A stretch of 21,028 bases of DNA, from contig CAMNML010000013.1 of assembly GCA_946544685.1 (NCBI GenBank), positions 1 through 21,028 on the forward strand, written 5' to 3'. The translations under genes were made by a program, and so were the position numbers. Shown in pieces: positions 1 through 5,654 of the stretch (position 1 is its first letter; each line of letters begins with the position of its first letter). Below the pieces are notes generated by a model. It was given only the letters and a program-made list of their open reading frames with translations, was not told the origin of the DNA and did no database searches. The stretch is from an uncultured Caryophanales bacterium (GTDB lineage: Bacteria > Bacillota_I > Bacilli_A > RF39 > UBA660).

Positions 1-137
1 GTTATTATTGGTTTTAATATATTTATTATTATATTATAGATGTTAATCCATAAGTCTCTTGTTGCATATAAAATCAGTATTATTAATAGTAGTAGTAATG
101 TATTTAATAGTTTATAGTTTAATGTATCTTTTATCAT
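1..137 (-). CDS. N-terminus of a multi-pass membrane protein, probably AI-2E family transporter (partial)
   Basis: An open frame starts at an ATG at 137-135 and runs off the left edge with no stop, giving about 45 residues. They begin MIKDTLNYKLLN, continue with a Leu/Ile-rich membrane helix, then an RDLW motif and a second hydrophobic stretch ending ILKPII. A short polar start, one helix, an aromatic Leu-Trp and a hydrophobic run reaching a Pro is how AI-2E/PerM-type permeases usually begin, so that is my best guess from the family pattern. No Shine-Dalgarno is visible. A TATACT box at 148-143 would put the RNA start almost on the ATG, so translation may be leaderless, or the gene may be reached by read-through from the prepilin gene. 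The coding call is fairly safe; the family call is tentative. Confidence 0.55.
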   Translation of the reverse strand, partial: MIKDTLNYKLLNTLLLLLIILILYATRDLWINIYNIIINILKPII

Positions 138-162
138 ATTAAAGTATATTAATTTTTTAATT

Positions 163-192
163 TAAAATGAAAAAGTTCATTTTTGAACTTTT
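163..192 (-). terminator. Intrinsic terminator after the Ig-domain prepilin gene
   Basis: A 9-bp perfect stem (171-179 with 184-192, AAAAGTTCA/TGAACTTTT, 4-nt loop) directly follows the stop codon at 193-195. It is followed on the minus strand by a short T-rich stretch. It separates the prepilin gene from the membrane protein gene at the window edge. Confidence 0.7.
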
Positions 193-1059
193 CTATTGTA
201 CTATTATTATTCTTCTTTCAACCGCTTGATTTCCAGATGAATCTGTTGCTGTATATGTTATTACATATTTGCCTGGTATATCTGATACGCTGCTATTTGT
301 TCTTACTGATACATTTTTGTCATAGTTATCTGTTGCTTGTACATTTGTCATTAGATTGAAGTCTTGTAATTCTGATCTTTGTATTGTTGTACTTGATGGT
401 ATTGTTATTACTGGTGGTGTCGAATCTCTTACAATTACAGTTCTTGTTGCAGATGTTGTTATTCCGTTGTCTGTTGCTTCATATATTACATTATATGTTT
501 GTGGTTTTGTTGTACTTATATTTGCAACTGTATTATCACCTTTTTTTATCGTTGGATTAGGTACTGTTAAGTCGGAACCATCACTTGTCATTGCTGTTGC
601 TCCTAACTCTTCATATTCTGAATATACTTCTACATATTGAATATAATCACCATTTAATATAAGTATTGGAGAGTTGTAATTAATGTCCTGTGTTACATTT
701 TCTAAATCAATTAAAGATAAATTAAAATTATATTTTTCTTCATTTCTAGTGATTGTTATTAATGATTCGTTTGAAAAATCTTTTCTTGTTTTAGGGTTCT
801 TTATATTTAGTGGTAAATAACCTTCTTGCTTTAAAATTCCTAATTTAATTGTTATGGATTTATTTGTTTCAAGTGTGCTGGTGTTTTCTATTAAAAAATC
901 ATTAGCAGCTTTTTTTATTGTGTTTACTTGAGTTCTATATGATGTTTCTTTACTGTTTTTTATTGAATCTCCTACCTTTGGTATTATTACTATACTTAAT
1001 AGTCCTAGGATAACTATAACGCCTAATAGTTCTACTAGTGTAAATGCTTTATTCTTCAT
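193..1059 (-). CDS. Type IV prepilin-like protein with two C-terminal Ig-like (DUF5011-type) domains
   Basis: This 288-residue protein opens with a class III-free, classic type IV prepilin signal: a short basic leader MKNKA, then FTLVELLG and a hydrophobic helix (about 6-29), with Glu at +5. The -1 residue is Ala instead of the usual Gly, which may slow or prevent processing by prepilin peptidase. After a pilin-like region to about residue 125 come two Ig-like modules (about 130-211 and 215-288). They carry GATATD/QATDNYD-like motifs and YxVxYxATD strands, typical of DUF5011/HYR-type surface adhesin domains. The ATG at 1059 is chosen over an in-frame TTG at 1071 because GGAGG (1069-1065) sits 5 nt upstream of the ATG and overlaps the TTG frame. 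It is monocistronic, with its own promoter and terminator, outside the Tad cluster. Role inferred: a surface or pilus-tip adhesin. Confidence 0.85.
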   Translation of the reverse strand: MKNKAFTLVELLGVIVILGLLSIVIIPKVGDSIKNSKETSYRTQVNTIKKAANDFLIENTSTLETNKSITIKLGILKQEGYLPLNIKNPKTRKDFSNESLITITRNEEKYNFNLSLIDLENVTQDINYNSPILILNGDYIQYVEVYSEYEELGATAMTSDGSDLTVPNPTIKKGDNTVANISTTKPQTYNVIYEATDNGITTSATRTVIVRDSTPPVITIPSSTTIQRSELQDFNLMTNVQATDNYDKNVSVRTNSSVSDIPGKYVITYTATDSSGNQAVERRIIIVQ

Positions 1060-1072
1060 ATTTGCCTCCAAT

Positions 1073-1107
1073 TATGATATAATCTATTCTATTTAAATTA
1101 TATCATA
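1073..1107. repeat. 11-bp inverted repeat over the prepilin promoter
   Basis: TATGATATAAT at 1073-1083 and its exact reverse complement at 1097-1107 are separated by 13 nt. The right arm contains the -10 box, so this could be an operator. AT-rich chance or a second outward-facing -10 element are alternatives. Confidence 0.5.
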
Positions 1108-1125
1108 GTTAATTAATTTTCACAA
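1097..1125 (-). promoter_or_regulatory. Promoter of the Ig-domain prepilin gene
   Basis: TTGTGA (1125-1120), a 17-nt spacer and TATAAT (1102-1097) with an extended -10 TG. The RNA would start near 1090 and have a leader of about 30 nt. An 11-bp inverted repeat (1073-1083 and 1097-1107) covers the -10 box and the early transcribed region. Confidence 0.7.
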
Positions 1126-1132
1126 AAAATTT

Positions 1133-1161
1133 TTATAAAAAAAAGAAGTCTTATGACTTCT
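1133..1161 (-). terminator. Intrinsic terminator of the rpsB-tsf operon
   Basis: A 7-bp stem AGAAGTC/GACTTCT (1144-1150 with 1155-1161), tetraloop, followed on the minus strand by a run of seven T. It overlaps the tsf stop codon at 1160-1162. Confidence 0.9.
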
Positions 1162-2035
1162 ATCCGTTTATTTGTTTTGCAACTTCTTCTGCAAAATTTT
1201 CTTCTTTCTTTTCAATTCCTTCTCCAACTTCATAACGAGTCATTGAAACAATTTTTCCACCATTATCTTTAGCATATTTTCCTACGCTCATTGATGGTTC
1301 TTTTACAAATGCTTGTTCTTCTAAGCATATTTCTTCATAGTATTTTCTAATTCTACCTTCAACCATTTTTTCAGCAATTTCTGCTGGTTTTCCTTCATTG
1401 ATTGCTTGTTCTTTTAATACTTCTCTTTCTTTTTCTACTAATTCAGAAGGTACTTCTTCCTTAGTTACATATAATGGTTTCATAGCTGCTGCATGCATTG
1501 AAATATCTTTTGCAACGCCTTCTTCTACATCTGATACAACTGTTAATACAGCGATTCTTCCACCCATGTGAATATATGAACCAAATGTTTCGTTGTCTTT
1601 TTTAGTAATTCTTTCAAATCTTCTAAATGATAATTTTTCTCCAATTGTAGCTGTTTTAGCTATGATTAAGTCATTAATTGTTCCTTCTGAAGTTTTAAGT
1701 TCTAATGCTTCTTCCATAGTTTTAGCATTACTGTTAATAAGTGTTTCTAGTATTTCATCAACAAGTGCTTTGAATGTATCGTTCTTAGCAACGAAGTCTG
1801 TTTCTGAATTTACTTCGATTATAGCAGCATCATTTCCTTTTACTAAGATTGCAGCTATACCTTCTGCAGCTATTCTGTCAGATTTTTTAGCAGCTTTAGC
1901 GATTCCTTTTTCTCTTAACCAGTTAATTGCTTCTTCTTTGTTTCCATTTGTTGCTTCTAGAGCTTTTTTACAATCACTTAAACCAGCATTTGTTAAGTCT
2001 CTTAACTCTTTTACCATTGCGGCTGTTATATTCAT
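1160..2035 (-). CDS. tsf: Translation elongation factor Ts
   Basis: EF-Ts is the guanine-nucleotide exchange factor that recycles EF-Tu in the cytoplasm. The 291-residue protein begins with the UBA-like N-terminal module (about 1-45, with the LRDLTNAGLSDCKKALE pattern) and has the signature TDFVAKN at 79-85, where EF-Ts contacts the EF-Tu Mg/nucleotide region. The dimerisation/core domains follow, and the length is normal for bacteria. The start is fixed by AAGGAGG about 7 nt upstream. It lies 45 nt downstream of rpsB, the universal bacterial order, with an attenuator-like hairpin between them and a strong terminator after it. I see no separate tsf promoter. Confidence 0.97.
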   Translation of the reverse strand: MNITAAMVKELRDLTNAGLSDCKKALEATNGNKEEAINWLREKGIAKAAKKSDRIAAEGIAAILVKGNDAAIIEVNSETDFVAKNDTFKALVDEILETLINSNAKTMEEALELKTSEGTINDLIIAKTATIGEKLSFRRFERITKKDNETFGSYIHMGGRIAVLTVVSDVEEGVAKDISMHAAAMKPLYVTKEEVPSELVEKEREVLKEQAINEGKPAEIAEKMVEGRIRKYYEEICLEEQAFVKEPSMSVGKYAKDNGGKIVSMTRYEVGEGIEKKEENFAEEVAKQING

Positions 2036-2052
2036 ATATTTCCTCCTTAATT

Positions 2053-2077
2053 AAAAAAGATGAAATAATCATCTTTT
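2053..2077 (-). terminator. Attenuator-like hairpin between rpsB and tsf
   Basis: A 9-bp stem AAAAGATGA/TCATCTTTT (2055-2063 with 2069-2077, 5-nt loop) lies just after the rpsB stop. Only about two extra T follow on the minus strand before AATT, so it probably terminates partially or marks a processing site, letting some transcripts continue into tsf. Confidence 0.55.
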
Positions 2078-2080
2078 AGT

Positions 2081-3109
2081 CTATTTTAAAGCATCTACAA
2101 GTTCTTGTTTTTTCATTGTAGAATAACCTTTAATTTCTTTAGCTTTTGCCATTTCACGAAGTTCTGCTACTGTTTTGTTTGTTAAATCTTCTTTAACTGC
2201 GGCTTTTTTCTTTTCAGTAGTTTTCTCTTCTTTTGGCTCTTCTACTTTTTTATTAGACTCTTTTGCAAATGATTTTTTTTCAAAAGGTTTTTTGTTTCCT
2301 TTATTAAATCTCTTATTGTCTTCAAATCTTCTTGGTCTGTCTTCTTTTTTCTTTACAGAATCTACAGCTTTTTGCATTATTTCGTTTGGATTAGAAGTTT
2401 TTTCATCGCTTACATAATCAACTAGTTTTCCACCGTTTGCTTCAACAATTGCGTTTGCCATAACACCAGTAATTAGTTTTACAGCTCTAATTGCATCGTC
2501 ATTTCCTGGGATTACATAGTCTACCATGTCTGGATCACAGTTAGTATCTACAATACCAAATACTGGGATTCCTAAGATTCTTGCTTCTTTAATAGCGATA
2601 TCTTCTTTTGATGGATCTACTATATATAAAGCTTGTGGTAACTTATGCATATCTCTAATTCCACATAATACTTTATTTAATTTGTCATATTCCTTTTTAA
2701 GTTTGATAACTTCTTTTTTAGGTAATACATCAAATGTTCCATCTTTTTCCATTTTTTCGATTTCTTCTAATCTCTTAACTCTTTTTCTAATAGTTCTGAA
2801 GTTTGTTAAAGTTCCTCCTAACCATCTTTCATTTACATAGTAAGATTCACTTCTTAAAGCTTCTTCTTTAACTGCTTCTTGAGCTTGTTTTCTAGTTCCT
2901 ACGAATAATACTTTTCCACCGTTTGCTGCAATATCCTTAAGTGCTGCATAGGCTTCTTCAATCATTTTAGCTGTTTTTTGTAAATCGATTATATAAATCT
3001 CATCTCTTGCTGTAAAGATATATTCTTTCATTTTTGGATTCCATCTCTTTGTTTGATGTCCGAAATGTACTCCAGCTTCTAATAAATAGTTCATTGACAC
3101 AACTGTCAT
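2081..3109 (-). CDS. rpsB: 30S ribosomal protein S2 with long basic tail and C-terminal Rho-N/SAP-like module
   Basis: S2 is a late-assembling small-subunit protein that binds S1 and 16S rRNA. Residues 1 to about 230 of 342 are a normal S2 core ([45 protein letters not shown]). Most S2 proteins stop soon after that. Here about 75 low-complexity Lys/Arg/Glu-rich residues follow. The last ~34 residues (about 309-342) then carry the pattern [18 protein letters not shown]...KKQELVDAL, which matches the Rho N-terminal/SAP-like fold that binds nucleic acid. I start at ATG 3109, not the ATG at 3115, because GGAGG is 7 nt from the former and only 2 nt from the latter. A structured leader lies upstream and tsf downstream. 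Confidence 0.95.
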   Translation of the reverse strand: MTVVSMNYLLEAGVHFGHQTKRWNPKMKEYIFTARDEIYIIDLQKTAKMIEEAYAALKDIAANGGKVLFVGTRKQAQEAVKEEALRSESYYVNERWLGGTLTNFRTIRKRVKRLEEIEKMEKDGTFDVLPKKEVIKLKKEYDKLNKVLCGIRDMHKLPQALYIVDPSKEDIAIKEARILGIPVFGIVDTNCDPDMVDYVIPGNDDAIRAVKLITGVMANAIVEANGGKLVDYVSDEKTSNPNEIMQKAVDSVKKKEDRPRRFEDNKRFNKGNKKPFEKKSFAKESNKKVEEPKEEKTTEKKKAAVKEDLTNKTVAELREMAKAKEIKGYSTMKKQELVDALK

Positions 3110-3213
3110 TTTCATTCCTCCTTTTGTTATTTCTTCCGTATGTTTCTGGTTCTACACCACCTATTGGCACTAGGCATAGAAATCCACATACGTGTTTTTT
3201 TAAAAAAGCCAAT
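3110..3213 (-). promoter_or_regulatory. Structured rpsB mRNA leader, probable ribosomal-protein autoregulatory element
   Basis: About 100 nt of untranslated leader precede rpsB. A 7-bp outer stem pairs 3186-3192 with 3137-3143 (on the RNA CGUAUGU with ACAUACG). It encloses two adjacent small hairpins: CCUA/UAGG (3171-3174 with 3160-3163) and UGGU/ACCA (3156-3159 with 3147-3150). The loop of the first hairpin (GCCAA, 3168-3164) is complementary to UUGGC at the RNA's 5' end (3212-3208), so a pseudoknot is possible. The predicted start near 3210 might trim that 5' partner to GGC. The outer stem ends just before the AAGGAGG site, as expected for feedback control by S2. Structure is read by eye; function is inferred. 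Confidence 0.6.
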
Positions 3214-3216
3214 ACT

Positions 3217-3247
3217 ATTATAGCATAAATATTGAAATTTAAAACAA
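3217..3247 (-). promoter_or_regulatory. Promoter of rpsB-tsf
   Basis: Perfect TATAAT at 3222-3217 with an extended -10 TG (TGCTATAAT). The best -35 is TTGTTT at 3247-3242 with a long 19-nt spacer, so recognition may lean on the extended -10. Confidence 0.7.
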
Positions 3248-3283
3248 TTTTTTAAAATTTTTTATAATTAATTTGAAAGTAAT

Positions 3284-3312
3284 TTGACTTTAATATATTA
3301 TTGTGTTAGAAT
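3284..3312 (+). promoter_or_regulatory. Promoter of the putative antitoxin RNA
   Basis: TTGACT (3284-3289), 17-nt spacer, TAGAAT (3307-3312) with TG one base upstream of the -10. Predicted start is near 3319. It faces away from the rpsB promoter and toward the toxin gene. No translatable gene with a ribosome binding site follows before the terminator at 3403-3435. A second TATAAT at 3336-3341 without a clear -35 could give a shorter RNA starting near 3348. Confidence 0.7.
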
Positions 3313-3318
3313 GTATGT

Positions 3319-3440
3319 AGTGAAGCAGTACTTCATATAATATAAAAAGAGATATACTTGATATTGGCGTGTTAGGTATTTATCTCCGAGTATTTATCGT
3401 TGAAAACACCAAACTCGTATGAGCTAGGTGTTTTTCTATC
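3319..3440 (+). ncRNA. Putative antisense antitoxin RNA (about 120 nt)
   Basis: A small transcript is implied by the promoter at 3284-3312 and the terminator at 3403-3435 followed by a T-rich run. It would begin with a 5-bp hairpin at the very 5' end (TGAAG/CTTCA, 3321-3335) and could form a second stem between GAGATA (3349-3354) and TATCTC (3381-3386). It overlaps the toxin mRNA's 3' end over the terminator and the last toxin codons. Its segment 3404-3420 (AAACACC and CTCGTAT blocks) is also complementary to the toxin mRNA leader, because the same two 7-nt blocks recur at 3571-3577 and 3585-3591. That allows two contact sites between the RNAs, as in convergent Fst/par-type systems. No conserved ORF with a ribosome binding site is present. 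Expression and function are inferred. Confidence 0.6.
3403..3435. terminator. Bidirectional terminator shared by toxin mRNA and antitoxin RNA
   Basis: An 8-bp stem AAAACACC/GGTGTTTT (3403-3410 with 3427-3434) is topped by CTC/GAG (3414-3416 with 3421-3423). The plus strand is followed by a good T-rich run; the minus strand has four T within the stem and then CAACG, so termination there should be weaker. The loop holds CTCGTAT, one of the direct-repeat blocks. Confidence 0.8.
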
Positions 3441-3513
3441 TTCTTTTGCGTCTTTTTGGAATTCCACGTACTACCAAAAGAATAAGTAGTACTAGGACTA
3501 AATTGTAATCCAT
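3436..3513 (-). CDS. Putative 25-residue membrane-active toxin peptide
   Basis: This short ORF begins MDYN, has an 11-residue purely hydrophobic run (Leu/Val/Ile, residues 5-15), then RGIP and a strongly basic tail KRRKRR, ending at TAG 3436. A single short membrane segment plus a charged tail is the form of type I toxins of the Fst/Ldr/TxpA kind, although I do not recognise this sequence. AAAGGA lies 6 nt before its ATG (3513). A much stronger AAGGAGGTG site belongs to an ATG at 3541 in another frame (see findings). An SD-sequestering hairpin, a strong promoter (3632-3604), a shared bidirectional terminator and a convergent RNA surround it. The architecture, more than the peptide itself, supports the call. 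Alternative: a small signalling or leader peptide. Confidence 0.55.
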   Translation of the reverse strand: MDYNLVLVLLILLVVRGIPKRRKRR

Positions 3514-3547
3514 AGTAGATCCTTTCTAGTAATTTTTCCATATAGAC

Positions 3548-3571
3548 CACCTCCTTAAAACAATGGAGGCA
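3548..3571 (-). promoter_or_regulatory. Hairpin sequestering the Shine-Dalgarno of the toxin mRNA
   Basis: On the RNA, CCUCC (3569-3565) pairs with the GGAGG (3554-3550) of a near-perfect AAGGAGGTG ribosome binding site across a 10-nt loop. Two G-U pairs extend the stem. This would hold translation low in the nascent mRNA, a known trait of Fst-type toxin mRNAs. Confidence 0.65.
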
Positions 3572-3603
3572 AACACCTAACTATCTCGTATATCTCAGCT
3601 ATA

Positions 3604-3632
3604 ATTATAACTTATAATTAATTTTGTTGCAA
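3604..3632 (-). promoter_or_regulatory. Promoter of the putative toxin mRNA
   Basis: TTGCAA (3632-3627), 17-nt spacer, perfect TATAAT (3609-3604). RNA start expected near 3597, giving an mRNA of about 200 nt to the terminator at 3403-3435. It lies in the gap directly after the HExxH gene stop. Confidence 0.75.
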
Positions 3633-3647
3633 TGTTTATTTTTTTTG

Positions 3648-4634
3648 TTAATTTATTTCTTCTATTATTTTATTGAAATGTTCTATTCCTTTTTCTACTG
3701 CTTCAATAGTTTTTATACAAAAATCATCTCTACTATCTATTCCAACTATTTTTATACATTCTTCTATTGATTTATCATTAATACTATCACTAAATTCTAT
3801 TATTGAATCAAATTGTATTTCTTTATTATTGTATTTTTCTATAATGTATGTTGTTAATGGCAACGATATAACATTCCATGTGTCTTTAAATATTTGATTT
3901 CTATTTGATGCATATTTTTCAAAGGCCTCTATTGTTTCTTCATAATATTCGTCATTAAATACTTCTTTATACAGTTCTTCATTTATATCTTTTTTAATTT
4001 TATATAAATATATAATTTTATATATATAATAGGAATAATATATTTTTGCATTTAATGTTCTTATAAATCCATAATAAGTTTTATTATAATCATTTAGGTA
4101 TGAATCTTTCATATCTTCGTAGAATATCATTTCTGTAGAATATGATACTGCTTCTGTTAATAAATCACTTACTATATTTCTATTTTCCTTAGGCTGATTT
4201 AAATAATGCATTAATTCATGAATTAGTACTCCACAATCAAATATAGAGTTTTCTAGTAGCAATTCTATTTTTATTTTATCTTTTTCCTTATCATAATGTA
4301 TTATTCCATCTTGTATAGTGTCATAATATTCATTTTTTGGTTTTTCTTTATTTACAATGACTAGTATTCCTTTATCTATAAGTGCTTTTATATTTATCTT
4401 TATTTTATGATTATCTAAGAATTTTTGTGATATATCAATTATTTGTTTTGTTTCTAATTTTGTGTATTCTATTTTTTTTATATTTTCTCTACTTATTTTA
4501 TGAAAGAGTCTGTCTACTCTTTTCACATAATACCATAGGTATTCTATATTATCTATTACAAATGAATTATTTCCAAAAAAAGAAAGATTAGAAAACCATT
4601 CTTTGTATTGTTCTATTCTTTCCTTTGTTACCAT
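3648..4634 (-). CDS. Uncharacterised protein with HExxH...E zinc-metallopeptidase signature
   Basis: A 328-residue protein I cannot assign to a named family. Residues 137-143 read LIHELMH, a zincin HExxH motif (H139, E140, H143). E161, in LLTEAVS, lies 18 residues after H143 at the place where gluzincins keep the third zinc ligand. The region before the motif is mostly charged, with a short beta-like stretch (about 78-95). The C-terminal half is rich in Tyr, Lys and Glu and probably helical. No signal peptide or membrane segment is seen, so it is likely cytoplasmic. Its ATG overlaps the trpS stop (TAATG at 4636-4632), so it is translationally coupled to the uvrC-trpS operon. No terminator is visible after it. 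Substrate unknown; an Ig-like or toxin-antitoxin link would be pure guesswork. Confidence 0.75.
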   Translation of the reverse strand: MVTKERIEQYKEWFSNLSFFGNNSFVIDNIEYLWYYVKRVDRLFHKISRENIKKIEYTKLETKQIIDISQKFLDNHKIKINIKALIDKGILVIVNKEKPKNEYYDTIQDGIIHYDKEKDKIKIELLLENSIFDCGVLIHELMHYLNQPKENRNIVSDLLTEAVSYSTEMIFYEDMKDSYLNDYNKTYYGFIRTLNAKIYYSYYIYKIIYLYKIKKDINEELYKEVFNDEYYEETIEAFEKYASNRNQIFKDTWNVISLPLTTYIIEKYNNKEIQFDSIIEFSDSINDKSIEECIKIVGIDSRDDFCIKTIEAVEKGIEHFNKIIEEIN

Positions 4635-5614
4635 TATCTACCTAACCCTACTTTATTTTTTACTTCTTCATATTTCTTTTTTGCATATTCATTTGTAATT
4701 CTTGCGCCTTCATCTAGTATTTCGTCTAACATATTTGAGTTTATTATTTCATTGTATTTGTTTTGAATATCTGTTAGTTTTTCTACTAGTATATCAGCAA
4801 CTTCTTTTTTTAGATTTCCATAGTTATAGTCTTTAAAGTGTTCTTCTGTTTCTTTTAATGTTATTCCTTTTAATGATGAATATATTGTAAGTAGATTTGA
4901 TATTCCTGGTTTGTTTATTTCATCATAATAAACTTTTCCTTCTGAGTCAGTTACTGCTGACGCTATTTTTTTTCTTAGTGTTGCTTCATCATCTAGTAAG
5001 TAAATTATTCCTTTTGGATTAGGATTTGATTTACTCATTTTTTTTGTTGGATCTTGTAGGTCTTTTATTTTAGCTCCTACTTCTGGTATAAGTGGTTCTG
5101 GTATTTTAAAAGTGTTACCATATTTATTATTAAATCTTTCTGCTAGGTCTCTTGCTAGTTCTACATGTTGTTTTTGATCTATTCCAGTTGGTACTACATC
5201 TGCGTCATATAGTAATATATCTGATGCCATTAGTATTGGATATGTAAATAGTCCTACTGATACATTTTGTTTGTTATTTGATTTTTCTTTAAATTGTGTC
5301 ATTCTTGATGCTTCACCTATATATGTATTGCATTCTAATATCCATGATAGATTAGCGTGATATAGGTTTTCTGATTGTATATAGAATGTGTTTTTTTTAG
5401 GATCTAATCCACACGCTATATAAAGTGCAACATTTTTTCTTATTCTTTCTTTTAATAGCTTAGGATCTTGTTCTACTGTTATAGCATGCATATCTGGTAC
5501 AAATATGTATGAATCATATAGATCTTGATTTTTTACGCTTCCACTTATTCCACCTATTAAACTACCTAGTGTTAGTTCTCCACTTGGTTGCAAACCTGTT
5601 AGTAATTTTTTCAT
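4634..5614 (-). CDS. trpS: Tryptophanyl-tRNA synthetase
   Basis: A class I aminoacyl-tRNA synthetase that charges tRNA-Trp in the cytoplasm. The 326-residue protein shows the N-terminal TGLQPSGELTLGS segment (the HIGH-type signature, here degenerate as TLGS at 15-18). It also has the tryptophan/adenylate pocket region with VPTGIDQKQHVELARDLA (about 142-158) and the catalytic loop KMSKS at 192-196. The length is typical. ATG 5614 is preferred over ATG 5626 because GAGG is 6 nt upstream of it, while the earlier ATG has only AAGGAA at 2 nt. It sits 40 nt after uvrC and overlaps the next gene by one base. No T-box or Trp leader is present, as there is no room for one. Confidence 0.95.
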   Translation of the reverse strand: MKKLLTGLQPSGELTLGSLIGGISGSVKNQDLYDSYIFVPDMHAITVEQDPKLLKERIRKNVALYIACGLDPKKNTFYIQSENLYHANLSWILECNTYIGEASRMTQFKEKSNNKQNVSVGLFTYPILMASDILLYDADVVPTGIDQKQHVELARDLAERFNNKYGNTFKIPEPLIPEVGAKIKDLQDPTKKMSKSNPNPKGIIYLLDDEATLRKKIASAVTDSEGKVYYDEINKPGISNLLTIYSSLKGITLKETEEHFKDYNYGNLKKEVADILVEKLTDIQNKYNEIINSNMLDEILDEGARITNEYAKKKYEEVKNKVGLGR

Positions 5615-5654
5615 AGTATTCCTCATTTCCTTTTTTATTATATATTAATTTATT

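Larger units (their letters stand above)
3404..3591. repeat. Split direct repeat linking toxin leader and terminator loop
   Basis: AAACACC followed by CTCGTAT occurs at 3404-3410/3414-3420 and again at 3571-3577/3585-3591. The copies are in the same orientation, with spacers of 3 and 7 nt. One copy lies in the shared terminator, the other in the 5' leader of the toxin mRNA, so the convergent RNA can pair with the leader through both 7-nt blocks. Confidence 0.75.
3349..3596. repeat. Imperfect terminal inverted repeat bounding the toxin-antitoxin-like locus
   Basis: GAGATATAC at 3349-3357 is exactly inverted at 3588-3596. Similarity continues inward on both sides (GATA, then GTTAGGT, then TTT and CTCC), with about 7 extra nt on the left. 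The two convergent RNAs would therefore carry near-identical sequences at or near their 5' ends. This could be an inverted duplication that created the antisense gene, or the ends of a small mobile element. Confidence 0.6.

Noticed and set aside
1593..2054. 153-codon plus-strand ORF opposite tsf, and similar long hydrophobic plus-strand frames opposite rpsB, uvrC, the Tad genes and the YfhO-family genes
   Set aside because: They are antisense shadows of well-supported genes. Their hydrophobic content is the expected complement of Lys/Glu/Asn-rich codons in AT-rich DNA, and none has a good ribosome binding site with a family match.
3000..3212. 70-codon minus-strand ORF across the rpsB start and leader
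   Set aside because: It is out of frame with rpsB, has no ribosome binding site of its own, and its sequence is explained by the leader RNA and the first rpsB codons.
3313..3342. Nine-codon ORF (ATG 3313-like frame MYVVKQYFI) at the start of the plus-strand small RNA
   Set aside because: No ribosome binding site precedes it and its ATG lies at or before the predicted RNA start.
5615..5654. T-box or tryptophan attenuator upstream of trpS
   Set aside because: Only 40 nt separate uvrC from the chosen trpS start, too short for a T-box, and no Trp-rich leader ORF is present.
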